The position numbers and the translations under genes were made by a program. A stretch of DNA of 7,594 nucleotides from Anaerolinea thermophila (GTDB lineage: Bacteria > Chloroflexota > Anaerolineae > Anaerolineales > Villigracilaceae): assembly GCA_022729775.1 (NCBI GenBank), contig DZBA01000007.1:17230-24823 (forward strand), in the 5' to 3' direction. The notes under the pieces were generated by a model. The model saw only the letters and a list, made by a program, of their open reading frames with translations. It had not been told where the DNA came from and ran no database searches. Shown here in pieces: positions 1 through 5,883 of the stretch. How positions within the stretch are numbered: position 1 is the first letter of the stretch; the number at the start of each line of letters is the position of its first letter.

Positions 1-1259
1 CCGCCGCAACAGGCGAGACCATCCTCCGCCCAGATTTGAGCGACGACCCCGACTGGCAGCCCAACCCCCTCCTGCCTGACACCAAAGGTGAAATCGCGGT
101 TCCCATCAAATTAGGAGATACCATTCTCGGCGTGCTGGATGTGCAAAGCAGCACGGCAAACGCGCTCGGCGCAGATGACCAACTCGCGCTCGAAGGCTTG
201 TGCGGTCAGATTGCCTCCGCCATCGAAAGTACCCGCCTGCGCCAAGAGACCAATGAACGCATCGAAGAAATCAACCGCCTCTACCGCGCCATGAGCCGCG
301 AAAGTTGGCAGGAGTATCGTCAAACAGAAAACCTGCCCACAGGCTTTATGTTCGACCAGACAGGCATCGTACCTATTCAAGAACAGACTGAGCAACTAAA
401 AAATCTTCTCTTCCACCCCATTACCGTTCCAGGCGGAGAGACGGTCGGAACCCTTGCCATTCCTGAAGACCCAAGCCACCCATTATCTCCTGAAGATCGC
501 ATCTTGGTGCAACAAATCTCTGACCAAATTGCGCTTGCATTGGAAAGCGCCCGGTTGTTCTCACAAACACAAACCGCGCTGGCGCAGACAGAAAAACTAT
601 CGAGCGCGGGCTTGCGTTTTGCCCAGGCAGTGGACTTGCAAGAGCTGGTACAAATTGCCACCGAGACGTTGGGCATTCCCCAAATCAACCGCGCTATTCT
701 CGAAACATTTACCTATAATTCAGAAAATAAAGTCGAGAACATGGATGTTGTCGCAAACTGGTGGAACGGCAGCAGTAATGAACCCACCAAAGTTGGAATG
801 CGCTACACAGCCGAAACATTACCACTCATGCAACTATTCATCAGCCCCTCGCCGATCTTCATCAAAGATACATTTAAGGATGAACGCATTGACAGCGTAA
901 GCATGGAAATTGTCAAATACCGCAACATTCGCGCTGTTGCCGTGCTTCCGCTATATCTGGGCGCGCAGCAAATCGGCGTGCTGCTGCTCGAATCTGAAAC
1001 ACCCTACAATTTCACGCAGGACGAAGTTCGATTGTTTACCGCGATGGGTCCGCAAATCTCCACCGTGTTGGAAAACCGCCGTCAATTTGAACGCGCGCAA
1101 AAACAGGCAGAACGCGAAGCGCGGCTGAACATCATCAGCCAGAAAATTCAAGGCGCCACCACCGTAGACGCAGTGCTGCAAATCGCCGCGCGCGAGCTGG
1201 GTCACGCCCTGGGCGCGCCCATGACCATTGCCCAATTAAGCATGAAAGACAAGAAATAA
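1..1259 (+). CDS. GAF-domain sensor protein without kinase domain (5' partial)
   Basis: The frame is open to the left edge (first full codon at nt 3), so the N-terminus lies outside the window. The TTG at nt 36 falls inside a GAF domain and is not a credible start. Visible order, numbering from the codon at nt 3: the C-terminal half of a GAF domain (residues about 1-80, with NPLLPDTKGEIAVPI and an IGV/LGV-type strand); a short GAF-like module (about 93-195, with ESW near nt 300-308); a coiled linker; a complete GAF domain (about 200-360); a coiled coil; and a 40-residue C-terminal stub that resembles only the first helix of another GAF domain (ISQKIQGATTVDAVL, then ARELGHALGA). No HisKA, HATPase, receiver or DNA-binding domain is present before the TAA. 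GAF domains bind small ligands or mediate dimerisation; the ligand here is unknown. The histidine kinase 24 nt downstream has a closely related GAF domain and module, so this protein is probably its co-sensor. Unseen N-terminal domains, including membrane segments, are possible. Confidence 0.85.
   Translation, partial: AATGETILRPDLSDDPDWQPNPLLPDTKGEIAVPIKLGDTILGVLDVQSSTANALGADDQLALEGLCGQIASAIESTRLRQETNERIEEINRLYRAMSRESWQEYRQTENLPTGFMFDQTGIVPIQEQTEQLKNLLFHPITVPGGETVGTLAIPEDPSHPLSPEDRILVQQISDQIALALESARLFSQTQTALAQTEKLSSAGLRFAQAVDLQELVQIATETLGIPQINRAILETFTYNSENKVENMDVVANWWNGSSNEPTKVGMRYTAETLPLMQLFISPSPIFIKDTFKDERIDSVSMEIVKYRNIRAVAVLPLYLGAQQIGVLLLESETPYNFTQDEVRLFTAMGPQISTVLENRRQFERAQKQAEREARLNIISQKIQGATTVDAVLQIAARELGHALGAPMTIAQLSMKDKK
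279..584 (+). repeat. Short GAF-like module, single copy in the upstream gene
   Basis: This stretch encodes a module of about 100 residues: an ESW-containing start (W codon at nt 306), a GFMFD segment, a strand pair with PITVPGGETVGTLAI, and a closing amphipathic helix ending in ALESARLF. Three more copies lie in the next gene at nt 1566-2501, where the same landmarks read as HENW or ESW, GYQYD or GYIYD, PLTVRGEAIGQIAM, and a Q/E-rich helix ending in LRL. The second half matches the end of a GAF domain. The first half is much shorter than in a normal GAF. The repeat is clear in protein but weak in DNA, so it is an old duplication. Confidence 0.65.
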
Positions 1260-1269
1260 CGGCAGGCTC

Positions 1270-1275
1270 AGGAGA
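1270..1275 (+). promoter_or_regulatory. Ribosome binding site for the GAF histidine kinase
   Basis: AGGAGA lies 8 nt before the ATG at 1284 and fixes that start. It sits in the 24-nt gap after the preceding stop codon, which supports coupled expression from one transcript. Confidence 0.8.
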
Positions 1276-1283
1276 AATTCGCT

Positions 1284-3767
1284 ATGTCCCCTGAAGATAA
1301 ATCGCAAAAACGGGTTGAGAAGCTCTTCTCTGAACTGGAGCAGATTGCAAACCAGCCGCCTGCTGCCGGTGGGAGTCAACCCGGTAAAAACATGCCGCCG
1401 CCCATCATTGGCGACACGCCTGCCTCCCCACTGGTGAGCGAAAACACAACCGGCGTCAGCGCTGAAATTGACGCTCTCGTTCAACGCATCATTGACCTCG
1501 AGGCTCAATTGGAAAAAAGCGAAATGCGCGCGGTGATGGCTGAGGTAAAACTCACCGCTGAAAAGGAAACGCAATCGCAGGAGCAGCAGGTACAGCTCGC
1601 CTCCACCATTATTTATGAGAAGGAAAAAGTCGGCTACGCCTATCGCGGCGAAAATGTACAGTCCATTCAATCCATCCAACTTCCATCGGAAGAATTGTAT
1701 CAGGTAGTGAAAACCCCTCTCACAGCCAGCGGCGAAGTGATTGGCGAAATTAAGGTTACACCTCCGGAAAAAAATAATTGGACAGAGGAAGAAGAAAGGC
1801 TTACAAACGCCGTTGCGCAGCAAGCCTCGCTACAAATTCAAAACCTGCGCCTGCTTGCCGCCACAGAACGCGCGCGCGCCGAGGCGCAAGCCGCCACGCG
1901 CCAGTTCACCCATGAAAACTGGGAAGCCTTCCTCGATGGCATCCGCAACAGCGAACGCATCGGCTATCAATATGACCAAGCCGCGGTAGAGCCATTTATG
2001 GCGCTTGCCCCCGCCGAACATGATTACCGCGAAACCGTGCAGGTATTGGATGAACACATCGGCAACCTTTTTATCAAAGCCGCCCCAACCCACCCGCTGA
2101 CCGATGAAGACAAGACAATGATTTCTTCCATTGCGCGGCAAATTTCACAACAGGTGGAAAGTTTACGCCTGCTCGCAGACGCCTCTCGCGCGCGCGCCGA
2201 CGCAGAAGAAGCCACGCGCCGCCTCAGCCGTGAAAGCTGGCAATCATACGCCCAGCGCGCGCAAACCACGCTGGGATACATCTATGATTCCATGCAGGTC
2301 ACGCCGCTTAAAGAATCAAGCAATATTGAAAACATCAGTTTTGTCCAGCCGCTGACCGTGCGCGGCGAAGCCATTGGGCAAATTGCCATGGCAAATATGG
2401 AAAATGTCAGCAAGGAAGCAGCGGAACTGACAGAAGCCATTGCAGAACGTGTCAGCGCGCAACTGGAACGCCTGCGCCTTACGGAAGAAATCGAAAAACG
2501 CGCGGCGGAACTCGCCACAGTTGCCACACTTTCCACCGCAACATCCACCGTGTTGAACCCGGAAGAACTGCTGCAACAGGTGGTGAATCTCACCAAAGAA
2601 AGATTCAACCTATATCATGTGCAAGTCTATCTTGCGGATGATTCATGGCATACCCTTTTGCTGACGGCAGGCTCTGGCGACACCGGCAAGCAGATGATTA
2701 TGTCTGGCAGCGCAATTCCAATGGGCAAAAAGGAATTATTGATTTCACGCGCGGCGCTAGAACGCAAGGCGCTCATCAGCAATGACGTGCGCAAAGAAGC
2801 CAGTTATCAGGTCAACCCCATCCTGCCTGATACGCGCTCTGAAATGGCAATTCCCATGATCTCAGGCGACAAGGTGCTGGGCATCTTTAATGTGCAATCT
2901 GACATCGTGGGGTATTTCAGCGAAGAAGACGCGAACATCTACACCACGCTGGCAACCCAAGTGGGCGTCTCGCTGCAAAATGCGCGCTTGTACGCGGAAC
3001 AGTCTGAAACCGTCGCCCAGTTGCGCGAGCTTGACCGCCTAAAGTCCTCCTTCCTTGCGAATATGTCGCATGAATTACGCACGCCGCTCAACTCCATCCT
3101 CGGCTTTGCTGACGTGATGCTCGAAGAGCTCGATGGTCCGCTGACAGACAACATGCGAAACGACCTCGGGCTGATTTACAAAAACGGTCAACACCTGCTG
3201 CATCTCATCAATGACGTGCTAGACATGGCAAAGATCGAATCTGGCAAGATGAACCTCAATGTCGAAAAATTCAACCTGCAAGAGATCATTGAAGAAGTCA
3301 CCAGCATCACTGCCCCGCTCGCCAGTGAAAAGAACCTTTCGCTTTTTATCGAAAGAGATTCCGACCACGAAGTAGATATATATGCTGATAAAATCCGCAT
3401 ACGCCAGGTGATGATCAACCTAATCAACAATGCCATCAAATTCACCGAAAAAGGTAAAATATCCATCCACGCAATGCGCGAGGATAATCACGTGCTAATC
3501 AGCGTCAAAGATACCGGTATCGGCATCCCGCATGACCAGCTTGAATCGGTCTTTCAGGAATTCACGCAGGTAGATACCTCCACCACGCGCAAAGTTGGCG
3601 GCACAGGTTTGGGGTTGCCCATCAGCCGCCGCTTGATTGAAATGCACGGCGGACGCCTGTGGGCTGAAAGCACCGGCGTAAACGGAGAAGGCTCGATCTT
3701 CTACGTTTTCCTGCCCATTGAAGCGAAAATCAAAGAAGAAACCGAAAAAGCAAAAAAGGTAAAATAA
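1284..3767 (+). CDS. GAF-domain sensor histidine kinase, no membrane segment
   Basis: The product is an 827-residue kinase that should autophosphorylate on histidine and pass phosphate to receiver aspartates. Order: a short helix (KRVEKLFSELEQ, about 9-20); a Pro/Gly-rich linker (about 24-57); a coiled coil (about 60-94); three tandem short GAF-like modules (about 95-204, 205-310, 311-406); a complete GAF domain (about 407-570, with NPILPDTRSEMAIPM); HisKA with SHELRTPLN and phosphoacceptor H596; and HATPase_c with the N box NLINNAIKFT (N716), G1 DTGIGI (D743) and G2 GGTGLGL (772-778). All catalytic motifs look intact. No hydrophobic stretch long enough to span a membrane is visible, so it is probably cytoplasmic. 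The ATG at 1284 is supported by AGGAGA upstream. No receiver is fused to it; the likely targets are the receiver-enzyme fusion starting 3 nt downstream and the single-domain receiver after that. The stimulus is unknown. Confidence 0.93.
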   Translation: MSPEDKSQKRVEKLFSELEQIANQPPAAGGSQPGKNMPPPIIGDTPASPLVSENTTGVSAEIDALVQRIIDLEAQLEKSEMRAVMAEVKLTAEKETQSQEQQVQLASTIIYEKEKVGYAYRGENVQSIQSIQLPSEELYQVVKTPLTASGEVIGEIKVTPPEKNNWTEEEERLTNAVAQQASLQIQNLRLLAATERARAEAQAATRQFTHENWEAFLDGIRNSERIGYQYDQAAVEPFMALAPAEHDYRETVQVLDEHIGNLFIKAAPTHPLTDEDKTMISSIARQISQQVESLRLLADASRARADAEEATRRLSRESWQSYAQRAQTTLGYIYDSMQVTPLKESSNIENISFVQPLTVRGEAIGQIAMANMENVSKEAAELTEAIAERVSAQLERLRLTEEIEKRAAELATVATLSTATSTVLNPEELLQQVVNLTKERFNLYHVQVYLADDSWHTLLLTAGSGDTGKQMIMSGSAIPMGKKELLISRAALERKALISNDVRKEASYQVNPILPDTRSEMAIPMISGDKVLGIFNVQSDIVGYFSEEDANIYTTLATQVGVSLQNARLYAEQSETVAQLRELDRLKSSFLANMSHELRTPLNSILGFADVMLEELDGPLTDNMRNDLGLIYKNGQHLLHLINDVLDMAKIESGKMNLNVEKFNLQEIIEEVTSITAPLASEKNLSLFIERDSDHEVDIYADKIRIRQVMINLINNAIKFTEKGKISIHAMREDNHVLISVKDTGIGIPHDQLESVFQEFTQVDTSTTRKVGGTGLGLPISRRLIEMHGGRLWAESTGVNGEGSIFYVFLPIEAKIKEETEKAKKVK
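1566..2501 (+). repeat. Three tandem short GAF-like modules in the kinase sensor region
   Basis: Three consecutive modules, roughly nt 1566-1895, 1896-2213 and 2214-2501. The junctions before copies 2 and 3 are the most alike: residues 196-206 (RARAEAQAATR) and 302-312 (RARADAEEATR) are exactly 106 residues (318 nt) apart, and the conserved tryptophans W213 and W319 have the same spacing. Copies 2 and 3 start with HENW or ESW and continue with GYQYD or GYIYD. Copy 1 lacks the tryptophan and has GYAYR. Each ends in an amphipathic helix (QIQNLRL, QQVESLRL, QLERLRL) that runs into a short coiled linker. A fourth copy lies in the upstream gene. Likely role (inference): stacked dimeric sensor or signal-transmission units. 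Confidence 0.7.
3756..3760 (+). promoter_or_regulatory. Weak ribosome binding site for the PLP enzyme-receiver fusion
   Basis: AAGGT, inside the last codons of the kinase gene, is 10 nt before the ATG at 3771. It is a poor Shine-Dalgarno match. With only 3 nt between the kinase stop and this start, translation probably depends on ribosomes finishing the kinase gene, which would keep the two products in step. Confidence 0.45.
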
Positions 3768-3770
3768 GTC

Positions 3771-5414
3771 ATGGCAAAACCAAAAACCCTAGAGTGCGCG
3801 CTATGCGGCAACCAGCAACCATACGAAGCTTTTGTCCCGGCTGTTTGTAAAAAATGCAATTCGCTATGGCTCGAAGCAAAGTACGATTATGAAAACTTCA
3901 AGCGTAACATCCTGCGCGGACTTCCCACGCGCCCCAACAACTTATGGCGCTTCCATGATGTACTGCCGCTGGAAAACCCCTCCGCGCTGGATTTGTACCC
4001 CGCAGGCGGAACTCCGCTCTGGTTGTCACAGCGTTTTGCCACTCAGTTTGGTCATGACCATGTATACTTCAAAGATGAGCGTTACGGACCCACCAGCTCA
4101 TTCAAGGACAGGCAAGCCGCTGTTGCAGTGGCAGCCATGAACGAGAACGGAATCCGCGAAGCCGTAATTGCCTCTACAGGGAACGCGGCGGTTGCCTATG
4201 CGGCAGCCTGCGCGCGCGGCGGCATCAAACTTTGGGTGTTCATGACCAGCCTCGTCCCGCAGGAAAAACTGCGCGAGGCGGCGCTCTTCGGCGCGGAGGT
4301 AATTCGCGTCAGTGGAAATTACGACCAGACCAAGCAAATCGCGAGTCAATTTGCCCAACGTCGTCACCTGCATTTGGATCGCGGCGCAAGCTCCATCCCC
4401 GCGCGTGAATCCATGAAGACCATCTCGTATGAAATCGTGGAGCAGCTCGGCTGGCGCGCGCCCGATTGGTACATCCAAGCCGTCAGCGGCGGAATGGGAC
4501 CGCTGGGCGTGTACGAAGGCTTCAAAGAGATGTACGACATGGGCTTAATTAGCCGCATCCCCAAAATTGCCATCATCCAAGCCGAGGGATGCTCGCCAAT
4601 GGTGCAAGCTTTCAAAGCGGGCAAGGATGTCGCAGAGCCAGTCGTGCCGGATACGCGCATCATCATCCTTTCCACCGGCGACCCCGGAAAAACTTACACA
4701 TACCTTTACGGCATCCTCAAAAAATATGGCGGCACAATGGAATCTGTCACCGATGCTGAGGCGTTCGACGCAATGCGCGCGCTTGCAAAAAGCGAAGGCA
4801 TGGCTGTCGAGCCGGCAACAGCAGTTGCTTATGCCGGCTTGCAGAAAATGCTGGTGCAAAAAATCATCAGCAAGGACGAAACAGTGGTGGTCAACTGCAC
4901 CGGGCATACCTTCCCGGTCGAAAAACACGTGCTTGGCGACCAATGGGCTGTGGATGTTCACCTTAGCAAAGACCAATCCCCTGCCCCGCAGGAAGGTTTG
5001 CAAGCCGCGCTGGAAAACCTCGATGAAAAAGCAACCACTGTTTTACTGGTGGACGATAACTCCGATGACGCGCTGCTCATCCGCAGATTGCTGGAAGGAA
5101 AGAAGTCATACCGCGTGTATCACGCAAAAGACGGTTGGGAAGGTTTGGCAATGGCGCGCCAACACCTGCCTGACCTGATTGTTAGCGACTTGACCATGCC
5201 CGGTATTGACGGGTTCGGGTTTGTCGAGGAACTCAAACTCGACCCGCGCACGAAAGATATTCCCGTAGTCGTGGTCAGCGCAAAAGACATCACCGACGAT
5301 GAACGCAAACGCTTGAACGGTCATATTGAAGCCTTGTATCAAAAAGGCTCGCTGCCAACGCGAAAGTTCGTGGATAAAGTGATTAATGTTATCGAAGATA
5401 AAAACGGCGCCTAG
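3771..5414 (+). CDS. Threonine-synthase-like PLP enzyme fused to a response-regulator receiver domain
   Basis: A 547-residue fusion. Residues about 1-400 form a fold-type II PLP enzyme of the threonine synthase family. A zinc ribbon (C9, C12, C26, C29) is followed by NNLWRFHDVLP and GGTPLW, as in ribbon-bearing threonine synthases. The PLP lysine is K112 in SSFKDR. The STGNAA loop is at 135-140, a Gly-rich loop SGGMGPLG at 239-246, EPATAVAYAGL follows, and CTGH is at 376-379. After a linker of about 25 residues comes a full receiver domain (about 424-545) with acidic pair D428/D429, phosphoacceptor D473 in SDLTMPG, S503 and K525, so phosphorylation looks possible. Threonine synthase makes threonine from O-phosphohomoserine. 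Here the usual substrate-phosphate motif (NPxRxEGQKT type) reads SIPARESMKT and the VGNxGN loop is replaced, so the substrate may differ; cysteate-synthase-like activity (phosphoserine plus sulfite) is one alternative. It lies between kinase and receiver genes with gaps of 3 and 12 nt. The fold and fusion are well supported; the exact reaction is not. Confidence 0.9.
   Translation: MAKPKTLECALCGNQQPYEAFVPAVCKKCNSLWLEAKYDYENFKRNILRGLPTRPNNLWRFHDVLPLENPSALDLYPAGGTPLWLSQRFATQFGHDHVYFKDERYGPTSSFKDRQAAVAVAAMNENGIREAVIASTGNAAVAYAAACARGGIKLWVFMTSLVPQEKLREAALFGAEVIRVSGNYDQTKQIASQFAQRRHLHLDRGASSIPARESMKTISYEIVEQLGWRAPDWYIQAVSGGMGPLGVYEGFKEMYDMGLISRIPKIAIIQAEGCSPMVQAFKAGKDVAEPVVPDTRIIILSTGDPGKTYTYLYGILKKYGGTMESVTDAEAFDAMRALAKSEGMAVEPATAVAYAGLQKMLVQKIISKDETVVVNCTGHTFPVEKHVLGDQWAVDVHLSKDQSPAPQEGLQAALENLDEKATTVLLVDDNSDDALLIRRLLEGKKSYRVYHAKDGWEGLAMARQHLPDLIVSDLTMPGIDGFGFVEELKLDPRTKDIPVVVVSAKDITDDERKRLNGHIEALYQKGSLPTRKFVDKVINVIEDKNGA
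5040..5405 (+). other. Receiver (REC) domain portion of the fusion protein
   Basis: This segment encodes the C-terminal receiver. It begins with VLLVDDNSDDALLIRRLL, carries the aspartate pocket (D428, D429, D473), the switch serine S503 and the conserved lysine K525 in YQKG. The lysine is not followed by proline, and the preceding segment SAKDITDDERKRLNG belongs to a receiver subtype different from the neighbouring stand-alone receiver, so this is not a recent copy of that gene. No stop, frameshift or ribosome binding site separates it from the enzyme part; the linker codons are continuous. Confidence 0.9.
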
Positions 5415-5420
5415 AGGAGA
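5415..5420 (+). promoter_or_regulatory. Ribosome binding site for the single-domain receiver
   Basis: AGGAGA directly follows the upstream TAG and ends 6 nt before the ATG at 5427. It is a strong Shine-Dalgarno match, so this receiver may be made in larger amounts than the enzyme fusion, whose site is weak. Confidence 0.8.
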
Positions 5421-5426
5421 CCAAAT

Positions 5427-5816
5427 ATGGGTTACAACATTCTATACATCGAAGACAATCCAGATAACATGATGCTCGTCAAACGCGCGTTGGAAGCGCG
5501 TGGTTACAAGCTATTACAAGCCATGCGAGGCGAAGAAGGCGTTGAAGTTGCAGAAGCGGAAGAAGTAGACCTGATTCTGTTAGATATCAACCTGCCCGAC
5601 ATTGACGGGTATGAAGTAGCGCGCAGAATTCGCGGCAGCCAGAAGAAACATTCGCTTTCCTATTTGCCAATCATCGCAGTCACCGCCAACGCGCTCAAAG
5701 GCGACGCGGAAAAAGCGCTCTCTGCCGGCTGCGATGTCTACATGTCCAAGCCAATCAACATCCGCGAGTTATGGGCGCGCGTGGAAGCATTTGTCCCATC
5801 CCCGCAAAATAAATAA
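5427..5816 (+). CDS. Single-domain response regulator (DivK/CheY-type receiver)
   Basis: The 129-residue product is one receiver domain and nothing else. The acidic pocket is E9/D10 in YIEDNPDN, the phosphoacceptor is D53 in LILLDINLPDIDG, the switch residue is T86 in VTANAL, and the lysine is K108 in SKPINI followed by the usual proline. All key residues are intact. The YIEDNPDN start and the VTANALKGD segment are typical of DivK-like receivers and of receivers in hybrid kinases. Stand-alone receivers usually act by protein-protein contact or as phosphate shuttles in a relay. It starts 12 nt after the enzyme-receiver fusion and lies between two kinase genes, so likely partners are both kinases. 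No DNA-binding domain is present, and the target is not visible in this window. Confidence 0.95.
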   Translation: MGYNILYIEDNPDNMMLVKRALEARGYKLLQAMRGEEGVEVAEAEEVDLILLDINLPDIDGYEVARRIRGSQKKHSLSYLPIIAVTANALKGDAEKALSAGCDVYMSKPINIRELWARVEAFVPSPQNK

Positions 5817-5883
5817 AGCAAGCAAGCAGTAATGTTGAAAAACGCTGCAACAGTCAACGCCGCCGCCGCTGGGGAAGCATAAT
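5817..5883 (+). other. 67-nt gap before the membrane kinase gene
   Basis: This is the largest intergenic gap in the window. No strong hairpin followed by a T-run is seen, so transcription probably continues through it. A TTGAAA at 5835-5840 resembles a -35 box, but no -10 box lies at a suitable distance. A 16-codon reading frame (ATG at 5832, TAA at 5880-5882) fills most of the gap, but it has no ribosome binding site and an alanine-rich product (MLKNAATVNAAAAGEA), and is probably chance. Confidence 0.5.
5871..5876 (+). promoter_or_regulatory. Ribosome binding site for the membrane kinase
   Basis: GGGGAA lies 7 nt before the ATG at 5884. It is a moderate Shine-Dalgarno match and supports this start, which also leaves a short, charged cytoplasmic tail before the first membrane segment. 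Confidence 0.6.

Noticed and set aside
36..38. TTG as start codon of the first gene
   Set aside because: The frame is open upstream and the residues before it (GETILRPDL) fit the GAF domain, so the gene is cut by the window edge rather than starting here.
1251..1290. Frameshift joining the GAF protein to the kinase
   Set aside because: The downstream sequence does not continue the GAF fragment in any frame, and the kinase has its own ribosome binding site and a plausible N-terminus.
1236..1823. Long reverse-strand open frame of 195 codons
   Set aside because: It lies opposite the well-supported kinase gene, spans the intergenic gap, and its product is rich in Phe, Leu and Arg without any recognisable domain; it is a shadow frame.
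4545..5003. Reverse-strand open frame of 152 codons inside the PLP enzyme
   Set aside because: It is opposite conserved enzyme motifs and has no family resemblance; other overlapping frames in this gene are rejected for the same reason.
5000..5045. Assembly join or missed stop between enzyme and receiver
   Set aside because: The linker reads through in one frame with ordinary codon use, no internal ribosome binding site and no ambiguous bases. Sequence alone cannot exclude a misassembly, but nothing here suggests one.
5483..5501. Inverted repeat ACGCGC / GCGCGT with a 7-nt loop
   Set aside because: It lies in the receiver coding sequence, and short CGCG palindromes are common throughout this window, so it is not evidence of a regulatory site.
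5832..5882. 16-codon reading frame before the membrane kinase
   Set aside because: There is no ribosome binding site before it, the product is alanine-rich, and it lacks a run of regulatory codons that would suggest an attenuator leader. Probably chance.
5835..5883. Possible promoter in the 67-nt gap
   Set aside because: TTGAAA has no -10 partner at 16-18 nt; CATAAT at 5878-5883 is about 37 nt away and abuts the start codon.
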